Position numbers and translations under genes: made by a program. Below the pieces are notes generated by a model, which worked only from the letters and a program-made list of their open reading frames with translations, was not told where the DNA came from and searched no databases. From Streptomyces chattanoogensis (GTDB lineage: Bacteria > Actinomycetota > Actinomycetes > Streptomycetales > Streptomycetaceae), in NCBI RefSeq assembly GCF_001294335.1, contig NZ_LGKG01000001.1:62001-126000 (forward strand): a DNA stretch of 64,000 nucleotides, in the 5' to 3' direction. Below are positions 42,484 to 51,799 of the stretch, in pieces (the stretch's first letter is position 1; each line of letters starts with the position of its first letter).

Positions 42484-43947
42484 ATGGCCCCCCGTATCTC
42501 CCTGCTCGCTGCCCCCGCGCCCGCTCCCGCTCACACCGGCGGCCTGCTCGCCCTCCTACCGGGCACCGCGGGCCTCCTGACGGTCGCCGCACTCGGCATC
42601 GCCCTGCTCCTGATCCTCATCATCAAGGTCCGCCTCCAGCCCTTCGTCGCGCTGCTCGGCGTCTCCCTCGCCGTCGGCCTCGCCGCCGGACTCTCCGTCA
42701 CCGAACTCTTCGGTACCGTCCAGAAGTCCGACGCCGTCTCGGTGATCGAGACCGGCATGGGCGGCATCCTCGGCCATGTCGCGATCATCATCGGCCTGGG
42801 CACCATGCTCGGCGCGATTCTCGAAGTCTCCGGTGGCGCCGAGGTGCTGAGCGGCCGGCTGCTGCGTCTCTTCGGCGAGAGGCGCGCCCCGCTGGCCATG
42901 GGGATGACGGGCCTGATCTTCGGTATCCCGGTCTTCTTCGACGTCGGCATCTTCGTCCTCGCCCCGATCGTCCACGCGGCCGCGAAGCGAAGCGGCCGGT
43001 CCGTGCTCCTCTTCTGTATGCCGCTGCTCGCCGGCCTGTCCATGACCCACGCCTTCCTGCCGCCGCACCCCGGCCCGGTCGCCGCAGCCGGTCTGTTCCA
43101 GGTCGGCCTCGGCTGGGTCGTCCTCATGGGCCTCGTCTGCGGCATCCCCGCCGTACTGGCCGCCTGGGGCTACGCCGCCTGGATCGGCAAGCGGATCTTC
43201 GTCCCCGTACCGCAGGATGTGCTCGAGGCCGCCGAGGAGGCCAGGCGCGCCGTCAGGACCGCCGAGAAACCGGTCTCCCTCGCCACCGTCCTCGCCATCA
43301 TCGGCACCCCCCTCCTCCTCATCCTCCTGGCGACCTTCTCCTCCATAGCCCTGCCCGCTTCCCCCGCCCGCTCCGCCATCGAGTTCCTCGGCCACCCTTT
43401 TGTCGCCCTGACCGCCGCCCTGCTGATGGCCTCCTACCTGCTGGGCATCCGCCGCGGCTGGTCCCGTGCGTCCCTGGAGGCCGTCGCCACGGCGTCGTTG
43501 AGGCCGGTGGGCAACATCCTGCTGGTGGTCGGCGCCGGCGGGGTCTTCGGCGCGGTCCTCAAGGGCAGCGGTGTCGCCACCGCCCTCTCCGACACCTTCC
43601 ACGACGTCGGCCTGCCGGTCATCGTCCTGGCCTATCTGCTGGCGCTGGTGCTCCGGGTGGCCCAGGGTTCGGCGACGGTCGCCATCGTGACCACGGCGGG
43701 CATCGTGCTGCCGCTGGTGGCGGGGCAGGGGCTGTCCCAGGCAGCACTGGCACTGATCATCATGGCGATTTCGGCAGGGTCGATTTTCGCCTCACATGTG
43801 AACGACGGCGGATTCTGGATGGTCGCGAAATACTTCGGGATTCCGGAGCGGGACACGCTGAAGTCCTGGACGGTTCTGGAATCGGTGCTGTCCGTCACCG
43901 GTTTCGCGGTGGCTCTGCTGGTGAGTTCCGTGGTCCAGGGAAGGTGA
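42484..43947 (+). CDS. GntP-family permease (gluconate or D-serine type)
   Basis: A 487-residue membrane protein with about 12-14 hydrophobic helices. Family blocks include SVIETGMGGILGHVAIIIGL, AFLPPHPGPVAAAG and IFASHVNDGGFWMVAKYFG. GntP members import gluconate and related sugar acids; DsdX, a D-serine permease, belongs to the same family. Next to a deaminase and RidA, D-serine uptake is attractive. The PfkB (KDG kinase-like) gene instead favours a sugar acid. The 139-nt gap before it carries a CGGCACCGGACG-type hairpin region. A terminator follows. Confidence 0.92.
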   Translation: MAPRISLLAAPAPAPAHTGGLLALLPGTAGLLTVAALGIALLLILIIKVRLQPFVALLGVSLAVGLAAGLSVTELFGTVQKSDAVSVIETGMGGILGHVAIIIGLGTMLGAILEVSGGAEVLSGRLLRLFGERRAPLAMGMTGLIFGIPVFFDVGIFVLAPIVHAAAKRSGRSVLLFCMPLLAGLSMTHAFLPPHPGPVAAAGLFQVGLGWVVLMGLVCGIPAVLAAWGYAAWIGKRIFVPVPQDVLEAAEEARRAVRTAEKPVSLATVLAIIGTPLLLILLATFSSIALPASPARSAIEFLGHPFVALTAALLMASYLLGIRRGWSRASLEAVATASLRPVGNILLVVGAGGVFGAVLKGSGVATALSDTFHDVGLPVIVLAYLLALVLRVAQGSATVAIVTTAGIVLPLVAGQGLSQAALALIIMAISAGSIFASHVNDGGFWMVAKYFGIPERDTLKSWTVLESVLSVTGFAVALLVSSVVQGR

Positions 43948-43972
43948 CGGCACCCCCTGGGGCCGAACGGCA

Positions 43973-43997
43973 GTGGCCCCGCCTCGGGCGGGGCCAC
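43973..43997. terminator. Bidirectional hairpin after the GntP gene
   Basis: GTGGCCCCGCC and GGCGGGGCCAC form a perfect 11-bp stem with a 3-nt loop. It sits between the permease gene and the convergent carboxypeptidase gene and can serve both. Confidence 0.85.
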
Positions 43998-44020
43998 CGT
44001 GCTGCATTGCGCCGGGCGCG

Positions 44021-45364
44021 TCAGCCCTTGTTCTTGCAGTACTGGCCTTCCTTGCCGATGGCGCGGTACGGGCAGTCGGCGGTTTCCAGGAGCTGCAGTA
44101 CCGCGTCCTTGTTCCGCGCGGTCTCCTTCGGGATCACCGAATCCTTCGGGTAGAAGCCGCCACCGCCGTTCGAGGACGGATACATCTCGAAGGTGTAGGC
44201 GAAGATCCTCTGGTCGCCCCACAGCCAGTCGTCGATCGCCCCGTCGGTGATGTAGAGCTCGCTGGACTGTTCCGGGGTGTAGCCGTTGCTGGCGGCCATC
44301 TTCTTTCCGATGGCGGCGAACGTGTCGTGTTCGTCCTGCGTCATACCGGGCCCGGTCGGGTCGTTGGTGAAGCCGAAGGGCCACAGGACGAGTTCGCTGT
44401 AGGTGTGGAAGTCGATGGCCGCGGTGATCTGCTGCTTACCGCCCACCTTGCGCCCGCGGACGAAGTCGGACACGACCTTCACCTCGGGGGCCGAGGCGGC
44501 GGACGGGCCGCGGTAGGTCTCGTCGCCGGGGTCGTCGGAGGAGCCGTTGCAGCAGCCCCATTTGAAGTCCCAGTTGCGGTTGAGGTCGGTGCCGACCTCG
44601 TTGGTGCCGGAGTTGGGCTGGCGGTTCTTGCGCCACATCTGGAACTCGCCGGTGGAGATGTCGAATTCGCCGCCGTCCGGGTTCAGATCCGGGATGACCC
44701 AGATTTCCCGGGAGTCGAGCATTTTGGTGATGCGGTCGTCCGAGCCGTACTTCGAGGTGAATTCGTTGAGGAGGTAGAGCGCCATCTCGACGGTGAGGTG
44801 CTCCCGGGCGTGCTGGTGCGCGGTGAAGAGGACCTCGGGTTCCTTCTCGTCCTTGGTGACGTTCTTGCTGAGTTTCAGGGCGAGGATGTCGCGGCCCTCG
44901 TGGGACTTGCCGATGACCTGCTTGGACAGGATGTCCGGGTGCTTGGCGACGAGCGTGTCGATCTCCTTGGTCGCCTCGTCGTAGTTGTGGTACTTCGTGT
45001 AGCCGTCGGGGAAGTCCTTGATGCGGCCGGAACTCGCCGGGGTGCGCGGCGGGTCGGGCAGCTTCTTCAGCCGGTAGCCGAGTTGGCGTACGAGGGCGGC
45101 CTGGGCGCGGTCCGCGGTGATGACGACGGCGCGGGCGTGGACCTCGTCGACGGAGGCGCCGGTTGCGGTGAGCGCGGTGCGCTGGGCGGGGGTGGCGGGG
45201 CCGGACACCTCGTACTGGTGAGGGGGCTCGGCGGCGCGGGTGGTGGGGGGTGTGCCGGCGGGGGAGGCCTGGGCCTGTGCGGCGGCGATCGAAGCGGCGA
45301 GCGCGAGGGAGAGAGCGGCGGCGAGGGCGGTGGTCCGCCCGCCGCGTATACGTCGGGGTCGCAT
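44021..45364 (-). CDS. Secreted M14 zinc carboxypeptidase
   Basis: A 447-residue exported enzyme. A signal peptide is evident (basic start [14 protein letters not shown], then a long Ala/Leu core ending in AQAQASPAG). A propeptide-like part follows, then the M14 catalytic domain from about residue 110. The zinc ligands are in [11 protein letters not shown] (HxxE) and [13 protein letters not shown], and the catalytic Glu is in YTFEMYPSS. The group resembles Streptomyces griseus carboxypeptidase SG/T, with mixed A and B specificity. It is divergent from the serine protease at 45612, suggesting joint control. Confidence 0.93.
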   Translation of the reverse strand: MRPRRIRGGRTTALAAALSLALAASIAAAQAQASPAGTPPTTRAAEPPHQYEVSGPATPAQRTALTATGASVDEVHARAVVITADRAQAALVRQLGYRLKKLPDPPRTPASSGRIKDFPDGYTKYHNYDEATKEIDTLVAKHPDILSKQVIGKSHEGRDILALKLSKNVTKDEKEPEVLFTAHQHAREHLTVEMALYLLNEFTSKYGSDDRITKMLDSREIWVIPDLNPDGGEFDISTGEFQMWRKNRQPNSGTNEVGTDLNRNWDFKWGCCNGSSDDPGDETYRGPSAASAPEVKVVSDFVRGRKVGGKQQITAAIDFHTYSELVLWPFGFTNDPTGPGMTQDEHDTFAAIGKKMAASNGYTPEQSSELYITDGAIDDWLWGDQRIFAYTFEMYPSSNGGGGFYPKDSVIPKETARNKDAVLQLLETADCPYRAIGKEGQYCKNKG

Positions 45365-45434
45365 GCGGTCTCCTGTGGGGTGTGAGGCGAAGCGACGGCG
45401 CCAGTTTTGGGCCTTGGCATGGTCGGGTCAAGAT

Positions 45435-45532
45435 GTTCGACGGCCAGATGTGAAGGGCGCGCGAACGGGGGCCAACCCGGCAACTTGGCATCGTTTTACG
45501 GAAATTCATTGCCTGGGGGCGTTCGACGGCCA
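45435..45532 (+). repeat. Two direct copies of GTTCGACGGCCA between divergent protease genes
   Basis: GTTCGACGGCCA occurs at 45435-45446 and again at 45521-45532 in the 247-nt gap between the carboxypeptidase and serine protease genes. Repeated 12-mers in a shared promoter region suggest a common regulator. None can be named. Confidence 0.5.
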
Positions 45533-45611
45533 ACAATGCGCACGTCAAAACCGAAGAGCCGGGACGCTGACACGACCCGGCCTTCGGTACGGAAACTGAG
45601 AGGACCCCCAC

Positions 45612-46508
45612 ATGAACCGACCTCTCGTCGGCGCCCTGGCCACGGCCGTTCTGGGCGCCGCAGCCCTGGTGGGCAGTGCCGGCAGCGCCGGTGCGGCCCC
45701 GCAGGTCCACCACAAGCACAAGGCCCCGCACAGCAAGCACAAGACCGGCCACAAGACCAAGGCCGTCGACTTCGCCGGCACCGTCGCGCTGGACAACTGC
45801 TCCGGCTCGATCGTCAAGATGCCGAACTCGCAGGAGAACGACCCCGCCCTGGTGATGTCCAACGGGCACTGTCTGGAGAGCGGTATGCCGGGCGCGGGCG
45901 AGGTCATCGTCGACCAGCCGTCCAGCCGCAGCTTCACCGTGCTGGACAAGTCCGCGGGCGACCTGGGCACCATCAAGGCGACCAAGATCGCGTACGCCAC
46001 GATGACGGACACCGATGTGTCCCTGTACGAGACCGGCTCGACCTACGCCGAGATCGAGCAGAAGTACGGCATCAAGCCGCTGGAGCTGGCCACCGACCAC
46101 CCGGCCAAGGGTGCGGGGATCAGCGTGGTCTCCGGCTACTGGAAGAAGATCTACTCCTGCAACATCGACGGGTTCGTCAACACCCTCAAGGAGGGCGACT
46201 GGACCTGGAAGGACTCGGTCCGCTACACGCCGGACTGCCACACCATCGGCGGGACCTCCGGTTCCCCGGTGATCGACACCGGCAGCGGCAAGGTCGCGGC
46301 GATCAACAACACGGGCAATGAGAACGGTGAGAAGTGCACCGAGAACAACCCGTGCGAGGTCGACGAGAACGGCAATGTCACCGTGCACAAGGGCATCAAC
46401 TACGCCCAGGAGACGTACGGGATACCCAAGTGCTTCGGCACCGGCAACAAGCTGGACCTGAACGCGGAGGGCTGCGAGCTGCCCAAGCCGGCGGGTGTCC
46501 GCAGCTGA
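45612..46508 (+). CDS. Secreted trypsin-like serine protease
   Basis: A 298-residue exported protein. The signal peptide ends near VGSAGSAGAAPQ and is followed by a His/Lys-rich segment (VHHKHKAPHSKHKTGHK). The S1-type catalytic triad can be placed: His in MSNGHCLESG, Asp in TDTDVSLYE and Ser in GGTSGSPVIDTG. Paired cysteines suggest disulfides. It begins at ATG 45612 after GAGAGGACC. A hairpin follows. It likely degrades extracellular protein together with the divergent carboxypeptidase. Confidence 0.9.
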   Translation: MNRPLVGALATAVLGAAALVGSAGSAGAAPQVHHKHKAPHSKHKTGHKTKAVDFAGTVALDNCSGSIVKMPNSQENDPALVMSNGHCLESGMPGAGEVIVDQPSSRSFTVLDKSAGDLGTIKATKIAYATMTDTDVSLYETGSTYAEIEQKYGIKPLELATDHPAKGAGISVVSGYWKKIYSCNIDGFVNTLKEGDWTWKDSVRYTPDCHTIGGTSGSPVIDTGSGKVAAINNTGNENGEKCTENNPCEVDENGNVTVHKGINYAQETYGIPKCFGTGNKLDLNAEGCELPKPAGVRS

Positions 46509-46541
46509 GGTACCGGGTGAGCTAGAAGCCACCAGCGGCCA

Positions 46542-46568
46542 GGGCCCGTGCACCCGGTGCACGGGCCC
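46542..46568. terminator. Bidirectional hairpin between serine protease and chitinase genes
   Basis: GGGCCCGTGCACC and GGTGCACGGGCCC are perfect 13-nt arms around a single C, forming a very stable hairpin. It lies between convergent genes ending at 46508 and 46597. Confidence 0.88.
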
Positions 46569-46596
46569 CGGCTGTGGGGGTGGCGCGAGGGACGGG

Positions 46597-47613
46597 CTAC
46601 GGAAGCCCGTGGACGTGCCCGCCCACCTGGCTCGCGAAGGCGTTCCCGTTCGACGCGTCCCAGTTGGTGGACCAGGTCATCGCGCCGCGCAGCCCCGGAT
46701 AGGTCCTGGACGGCTTGAAGGAGCCGCAGTTGCTGCCCTGGGTGAGGCAGTCGAGCGCGGCATTGACGACGGACGGGGACACATAGCCGCTGCCGGCCGC
46801 GCTGGAGGAGGCCGGTACGCCGATGCCGACCTGGGACGGATCGAGTCCGCCCTCCAGCTGGATACAGGCCAGCGAGGTCAGGAAGTCCACCGAGCCCTGG
46901 GCGTAGACCTTGCCGTCGCAGCCGTTCATCGAACCGCTGTTGTAGTACTGCATGTTGACGGCGGTCAGGAAGTCCTTGATGCCGAGCGCCGTCTTGAAGT
47001 ACTCGTTCTGCGGTGACTGCATATCGATGGTCTGCGGGGCCATCGTCACCACGACATCGCCGTGCGCGGCGTGGACGGCCTTGAGGGCCTGGGTCATGTA
47101 CGTCGAATTGAGGCCGTTTTCGAGGTCGATGTCGACACCGTTGAAGCCGTAGTCGTCCATCAGCTTGTTGACGGAGTCGGCGAAGTTCTTGGCGGAGGCT
47201 TCGTCACTGACCGAGACGGAGCCCTTTTCGCCGCCCACGGAGAGGACGACCGCCTTCCCGGCCGCCTGTTTGGCCTTGATGTCCGCCTTGAAGTCGTCCA
47301 CGGAGCCGTAGCCGACGGCCGGGTCGAGGTTGAAGGTGACGGCTCCTGGCTGACCGGTCGCGTCGGCGAAGGAGACCGCGATGATGTCGTAGGCGTCGTC
47401 GACGTCCTTGAGTTTCTGGACCGTGGCGCCGTTGTTGAAGTTCTGCCAGTAGCCGGTGACGGCGTGCTTGGGGACGGCGGCGGCATCCGCCGCGTGGGCG
47501 TCCGCGACGGTCCCCGCCGAGAGCAGGGCCGCCGCGGACACCCCCGCCAGCAGCCCTTTCACCAGTCTTGCCGTCAGTCTTCGCTTCGCCGTTCCTGAAG
47601 ATGCGCGAACCAC
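46597..47613 (-). CDS. Secreted GH18 chitinase
   Basis: A 338-residue exported enzyme with signal peptide (KRRLTARLVKGLLAGVSAAA, cleavage near AHAADA) and a single GH18 catalytic domain. The catalytic motif is GFNGVDIDLENG, carrying the proton-donor Glu. VLSVGGEKGS and the late GAMTWSTNWDA strand are also family features. No chitin-binding domain is visible. It hydrolyses chitin to oligomers. The GTG start at 47613 has GGAGG upstream. A TGGTCCAGACCA box at 47692 indicates DasR-type control by aminosugars. Confidence 0.95.
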   Translation of the reverse strand: MVRASSGTAKRRLTARLVKGLLAGVSAAALLSAGTVADAHAADAAAVPKHAVTGYWQNFNNGATVQKLKDVDDAYDIIAVSFADATGQPGAVTFNLDPAVGYGSVDDFKADIKAKQAAGKAVVLSVGGEKGSVSVSDEASAKNFADSVNKLMDDYGFNGVDIDLENGLNSTYMTQALKAVHAAHGDVVVTMAPQTIDMQSPQNEYFKTALGIKDFLTAVNMQYYNSGSMNGCDGKVYAQGSVDFLTSLACIQLEGGLDPSQVGIGVPASSSAAGSGYVSPSVVNAALDCLTQGSNCGSFKPSRTYPGLRGAMTWSTNWDASNGNAFASQVGGHVHGLP

Positions 47614-47690
47614 GACTGCCTCCGTGTGGGGGGTAGTTGAGGGGAGTGGTGCCGGTACGCGCTCAGGGGCCCCTGGGCTTGTCGTACAAC

Positions 47691-47705
47691 GTGGTCCAGA
47701 CCATT
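47691..47705 (-). promoter_or_regulatory. DasR-type operator (dre) upstream of the chitinase gene
   Basis: GTGGTCCAGACCATT matches the palindromic consensus of Streptomyces chitinase promoters and DasR sites (TGGTCTAGACCA core) with one change. It lies 79-93 nt upstream of the chitinase start. Single half-sites TTGGTC follow at 47721 and 47732. The rest of 47614-47949 shows no gene and must also carry the promoter of the rightward gene at 47950. Confidence 0.85.
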
Positions 47706-47949
47706 GCGCCTGTCAAGAGGTTGGTCATGGGTTGGTCGAGGGGCCGGACGGAAGCGGAAGTTCCCGCATCGGCCGCCCGGCCGGTATGTGCCGTTTCCCT
47801 GCGGGCCCGCCGTCATGACGAGTAGCCCAGAACGTGTTCTCTGGGGCGTATCTCGTGGATAAAGTGCTGAGCGTATGGCGCCGATGGCGCAGAGCTGTGC
47901 CGATCCGCGGTCCCGGACCCCCGGCGGCCGCTAGGAGTGGGGGAGCGAC

Positions 47950-49179
47950 GTGCCGACCGCGATTGCAGTCACCAGCCCTGACCTCGCGCTGCCCGCCGAC
48001 CGGCAGACCCCCGCCGCGGTCGTCCTGCAGGCCCCGCATCTGCAGCCGCTGGACGAGGCGTTGACGGAGACCGCTGCCGTACTGGAGCACCACGGCCATC
48101 TCGTCGTGCTCTACACCTCCGCCTGTCCGCCGGAACACATCCGCCGGCTGCACACCCTGCGCGCCGTCCTCGAGAGCGACCGGATCGCCATCCTGCCGCT
48201 GTCCCTGCCGCCGCTCGGCGTCGCGGTGCTCGCCCACCAGCTGCGGCAGCTGTCGCTGTGCGGCTTCAGCCCGGGGGTGCTGGCCTGTGCGGCGCGGCTG
48301 CTGGCGCACTACGTCCATGCGGGCGCGCTCCTGGGCAGCGTCAGCGGCCTGGACCGGGTGGCGGTGGATCTGCGGTCCCATGTGAAGTCCTGGCTGCCGG
48401 GGGCGCATTTCGCGGTGCTCGCCAATCCCGAACCGCAGCTGCTGCATCTGGACCGGCACAGCACCGGGGCCGGGCTGCCCGCGCCCGGGTTCGCCACTCA
48501 GCTCGCGGTCGCCCGCGGGCAGCTCACCGGCGAGTGGGTGGGCGGTGTGCTGGCCCCGGCCTGGCAGGTGCAGGGCGCCTACGAGGCCCGGCTGCCGGCC
48601 GAGTCCGCCCGGTGGTGGGGCACCCAGAAGCTGATCGAGTTCGCGGCCGCCATTCCGGATCCGTCGGTGCTGCACCAACTGGTGTCGTCCGTACGGCGCG
48701 AGGAGTGCGGCTGGTGCGGCCTGGAACTCCTCGGCGACCGCTGCGCGTTCTGTGCGACGCCGGTGGCGCGGGACCGGACGGCGGCCGGCGCGGGGCGCTC
48801 ACCTGCGGCGATAGCGGGGCCGCAGGCAGCGGCACCCGGTACGGCCGCCCCATCCGGTACGGCGGCGGATCCCGGTACGACACCGTGCGCGGCCCCGGCT
48901 CCCGAGCCCCACCCGGCTCCCGCGCCCGCCCCGGCGCCCGACCCGGGGGACCCCGCTCCTCCCTCGGCCGACCCGCCGCCACCCCCGTCCGCGCTCCGCC
49001 GGCGCGGCCTGTCCCCGGTGTCCCCGTCCGGTATGCCGGACGTACGGGGCGGCGCTCCCGGCCAGTTGGACGTACGAGGGCCGGGCGTCACCGCAGAACC
49101 GGCCGCCCCGGGCCGCCGGGACCTCCCCGGCCACCCCGATTTCCCCGGTACCGCACGGACGGTGGCCCGCGTGCGCTGA
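47950..49179 (+). CDS. Tad-locus hypothetical protein with C-terminal zinc ribbon and Pro-rich tail
   Basis: A 409-residue protein of unknown function at the head of the Tad locus. Residues 1-265 look globular, with VVLYTSACPPEHIRRLHTLR and RLPAESARWWGTQKLIEFAA. CGWCGLELLGDRCAFC at about residues 256-271 has two CxxC pairs and probably binds zinc. The last 130 residues are rich in Pro and Ala and likely disordered. The GTG at 47950 follows GGGAGCGAC. It may be a cytoplasmic accessory of pilus assembly; that rests on position only. Confidence 0.75.
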   Translation: MPTAIAVTSPDLALPADRQTPAAVVLQAPHLQPLDEALTETAAVLEHHGHLVVLYTSACPPEHIRRLHTLRAVLESDRIAILPLSLPPLGVAVLAHQLRQLSLCGFSPGVLACAARLLAHYVHAGALLGSVSGLDRVAVDLRSHVKSWLPGAHFAVLANPEPQLLHLDRHSTGAGLPAPGFATQLAVARGQLTGEWVGGVLAPAWQVQGAYEARLPAESARWWGTQKLIEFAAAIPDPSVLHQLVSSVRREECGWCGLELLGDRCAFCATPVARDRTAAGAGRSPAAIAGPQAAAPGTAAPSGTAADPGTTPCAAPAPEPHPAPAPAPAPDPGDPAPPSADPPPPPSALRRRGLSPVSPSGMPDVRGGAPGQLDVRGPGVTAEPAAPGRRDLPGHPDFPGTARTVARVR

Positions 49180-49242
49180 CCCGACCGTGCCGCCTCCGAC
49201 CGCCTGCCCGTCCCCCCGTCCCCCGATCGAGGTCCCACCCCC

Positions 49243-49959
49243 ATGAACTCACGCCAGCGCCGCGGAGTGATCCTGCTGCTCCTGTCGGCCCTCTGCGCGG
49301 TCGGCGCGTTCATCGGCGTCCTGTCGGTGATCAAGAACGTCGAGTCCAAGGTCGGGCCGGAGAGGACGGCGTACCGGCTGAAGGCGGATGTCGCGGCCTA
49401 TAAAGCGCTGGATCCGGGGCAGTTCGAGAAGGTGAAGATGCCTCAGCGGTGGCTGCCGCCCACCGCCGTGACCGACCTCGACCGGGTCAGCGGCAAGATC
49501 GCGGTCACGCCGCTGAAGAAGGGCTCGCTGCTCCAGGAGGACATGGTCGTCGAGCGGCCCGCGCTGAAGGCCGGGCAGCAGGAGATCGCCATCATGATCG
49601 ACGCCGCCACCGGTGTGGCCGGAAAGATCAACCCCGGTTCCCGGGTGAACATCTACGCCACCTTCGAGGGCAAACGCCCCGAGGACAAGCCCGTCTCCAA
49701 GGTCATCGTCGCCGGTGCCCAGGTCATCGACGTCGGCAAACTGACGCCCCTGGAGGCCAGGGACCCGGGCGACACGACCGCGAGCCGGCGGGCGAGCGAG
49801 GCCGTGCCGATCACCTTCGCCCTGGACACCCAGGACGCCCAGCGGGTCGCCTACGCCGAGTCCTTCGCCTCCCACGTCCGGCTCGCCCTGCTCGCCCCCG
49901 GCAGCGAGGCCACCATCCCGCCCGGCCAGCGCACCTACACCCTCGACGGCGACAAGTGA
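49243..49959 (+). CDS. cpaB: Flp pilus assembly protein CpaB/RcpC
   Basis: A 238-residue protein with one N-terminal membrane helix (GVILLLLSALCAVGAFIGVL) and an extracytoplasmic SAF-type domain typical of CpaB. YRLKADVAAYKALDPGQFEK, KGSLLQEDMVVERPALKAGQ and the late PITFALDTQDAQRVAYAESF segment fit the family. CpaB helps build the Tad/Flp pilus at the membrane. It is followed after 13 nt by the TadZ gene. In Gram-negatives it works with an outer-membrane secretin; none is expected here. Confidence 0.88.
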   Translation: MNSRQRRGVILLLLSALCAVGAFIGVLSVIKNVESKVGPERTAYRLKADVAAYKALDPGQFEKVKMPQRWLPPTAVTDLDRVSGKIAVTPLKKGSLLQEDMVVERPALKAGQQEIAIMIDAATGVAGKINPGSRVNIYATFEGKRPEDKPVSKVIVAGAQVIDVGKLTPLEARDPGDTTASRRASEAVPITFALDTQDAQRVAYAESFASHVRLALLAPGSEATIPPGQRTYTLDGDK

Positions 49960-49972
49960 CCCGGAGGCCCAG

Positions 49973-51412
49973 GTGACCATCCGCATCCTCCCCGCAGTCG
50001 GCGACCCGGACGCCGCGCGCATCGTGTCCTCGCTGCTCAGCCAGTTGCCGGACGCCGAGCCCGAGCCGGTGGTCGCCGACTCCGCCGCGCTGCTCGGCGC
50101 CCTGGCCCAGGCCGCCCAACCGGCCGCCCAGCCGCCCGCGGGCCCCACCGGCGGCCGCGGCCCGGCCCCCGCCGTCGAGGGGCTGCCCGAGGTCGTCCTC
50201 GTCCATGAGCGGATCGGCCCGATGCCGGCGCTGGAGCTGATCCGCGAGGTGGCGCTGCGCTTCCCGGCCGTCGGCGTCGTCCTGATGACGACGGACGCGG
50301 GACCCGCGCTGTTCTCCGCGGCGATGGACGCGGGTGCCCGCGGCATCGTCGGACTGCCGCTCGGCTACGACGAACTGGCCGCCCGGGTGCAGGCCGCCGC
50401 ACAGTGGTCGGCGGGGGTACGGGTCCACCTCGGGGGAGGCCCGGACGCGGCCCCCGGGCCCGCCGGGACGCTGGTGACGGTGACGGGCGCCAAGGGCGGC
50501 GTCGGGACTACCGTCACGGCCGTCCAACTGGCGCTCGCCGCGCTCGCCGCGGGCCGCAGCGTCGCCCTGGTGGACATGGACCTCCAGTCCGGCGATGTCG
50601 CCTCCTATCTGGACGTGCAGTTCCGCCGCTCCCTCGTGGACCTCGCCGGGATCGAGGACATCTCCGTACGGGTCCTCCAGGACGCGGTGCACGAGCACCA
50701 CACCGGGCTGGCGCTGCTGCTGGCCCCGGAGGAGGGCGAGCGGGGCGAGGAGGTCGACGACCGGGCCGCCCGGCACATCGTCGCCGCGCTGCGCTCCCGC
50801 TACGAAGTGGTGGTCGTCGACTGCGGCTCGCAGATGCAGTCCGCGAACGCCGCGGCCGTCGAACTCGCCGATGTGGCACTGCTGGTGACCACCCCGGACG
50901 TGGTGGCCGTACGCGCCGCCAAACGGCAGGTGCGGCTGTGGGACCGGCTCCAGATCCGCAAGGCGGCGGACACCACGACGCTGGTCAACCGGCTCACCCG
51001 CAGTACTGAGATCCAGCCGCCGCTGGTCGCCAAGGCCACCGGCACCCGGATGGCCAGGACCCCGGTCCCGGCCGCCTTCAAGGAGCTCCAGCCCTGCGTC
51101 GACGCGGGCCGGATGCAGGACCTGGACTCCCGCTCGACGGTCAAGCAGGCCCTGTGGGCGCTGGCCGGCGAGCTGGGCCTGGTCGACTCGCCCACCGACC
51201 GCCAGGGACGGGGCGGCCCCCGGGCGCGTACGGCCCTGACGGGACGCAAACGCAAGGCGATCACGGCGGGGGCGCCTCCCGGACCGGGGACGCACCAGGG
51301 CCCCGCAGCGGGGTTCGGCCCGGGCCCGCGGTTCGGGACACGGCGCGGCTCGTCGACGGCGGCGGGCGGGACGGGGCCGTTCGACCCGGCCCGCCCGTAC
51401 GAGGAGGGATGA
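49973..51412 (+). CDS. tadZ: TadZ/CpaE-like pilus-localisation ATPase
   Basis: A 479-residue protein with an N-terminal receiver-like domain (about 1-150) and a ParA/MinD-type ATPase. The deviant Walker A is TVTGAKGGVGTTVTAVQLAL (note TT for the usual KT/ST), followed by VDMDLQSGDVASYL and VVVDCGSQMQS. TadZ marks the pilus assembly site at the pole. The C-terminal 60 residues are basic and Gly/Pro-rich. The GTG at 49973 has GGAGG upstream. It overlaps nothing but lies 3 nt from the first TadE gene. Confidence 0.9.
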   Translation: MTIRILPAVGDPDAARIVSSLLSQLPDAEPEPVVADSAALLGALAQAAQPAAQPPAGPTGGRGPAPAVEGLPEVVLVHERIGPMPALELIREVALRFPAVGVVLMTTDAGPALFSAAMDAGARGIVGLPLGYDELAARVQAAAQWSAGVRVHLGGGPDAAPGPAGTLVTVTGAKGGVGTTVTAVQLALAALAAGRSVALVDMDLQSGDVASYLDVQFRRSLVDLAGIEDISVRVLQDAVHEHHTGLALLLAPEEGERGEEVDDRAARHIVAALRSRYEVVVVDCGSQMQSANAAAVELADVALLVTTPDVVAVRAAKRQVRLWDRLQIRKAADTTTLVNRLTRSTEIQPPLVAKATGTRMARTPVPAAFKELQPCVDAGRMQDLDSRSTVKQALWALAGELGLVDSPTDRQGRGGPRARTALTGRKRKAITAGAPPGPGTHQGPAAGFGPGPRFGTRRGSSTAAGGTGPFDPARPYEEG

Positions 51413-51415
51413 CCC

Positions 51416-51799
51416 GTGCGGCGCCCCCCGGGCGGCACCGACCGCGGTCAGGTCTCCGTCGAATTCCTGGGCCTGCTGCCGCTGATCGGCGTGGTCCTGA
51501 TCCTGCTGTGGCAGTTCGTGCTGATCGGCTACACGTACTCGCTGGCGGCCAACTCCGCCGACCGCGGGGCGCGGGCCGCCACCGCGATCGAGGCCGGCGG
51601 CGCGGGGGCCTGCCGTACCGCCGCCGTCCGCGATCTGCCTGCCTCCTGGCGCAGCGCCGCCACGACCTCCTGCCGTCCGGAGGCCGGGCTGTGGCAGGCC
51701 ACGGTCCGCCTCAAGGTGCCGGTGCTGTTCCCCGGGGCGGCCGACTTCCCCTGGACGGTGACCGGTTCGGCCGGTGCGGTGAAGGAGGCCCGAGGATGA
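51416..51799 (+). CDS. TadE-family pseudopilin-like protein (copy 1)
   Basis: A 127-residue protein with the type IV-like N-terminal signature DRGQVSVEFLGLLPLIGVVL, a hydrophobic helix preceded by a GQxSxEF motif, and a small extracellular domain with two cysteines (CRTAA, CRPEA). TadE proteins are minor pseudopilins of the Tad system. The GTG at 51416 comes 3 nt after the TadZ stop. Its end overlaps the second TadE gene by 4 nt. Confidence 0.88.
   Translation: MRRPPGGTDRGQVSVEFLGLLPLIGVVLILLWQFVLIGYTYSLAANSADRGARAATAIEAGGAGACRTAAVRDLPASWRSAATTSCRPEAGLWQATVRLKVPVLFPGAADFPWTVTGSAGAVKEARG

Noticed and set aside
42484..43602. Minus-strand frame rich in Glu/Asp/Gly opposite the GntP gene
   Set aside because: Antisense of hydrophobic helices gives acidic polar frames. 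The plus-strand protein is clearly a GntP permease.
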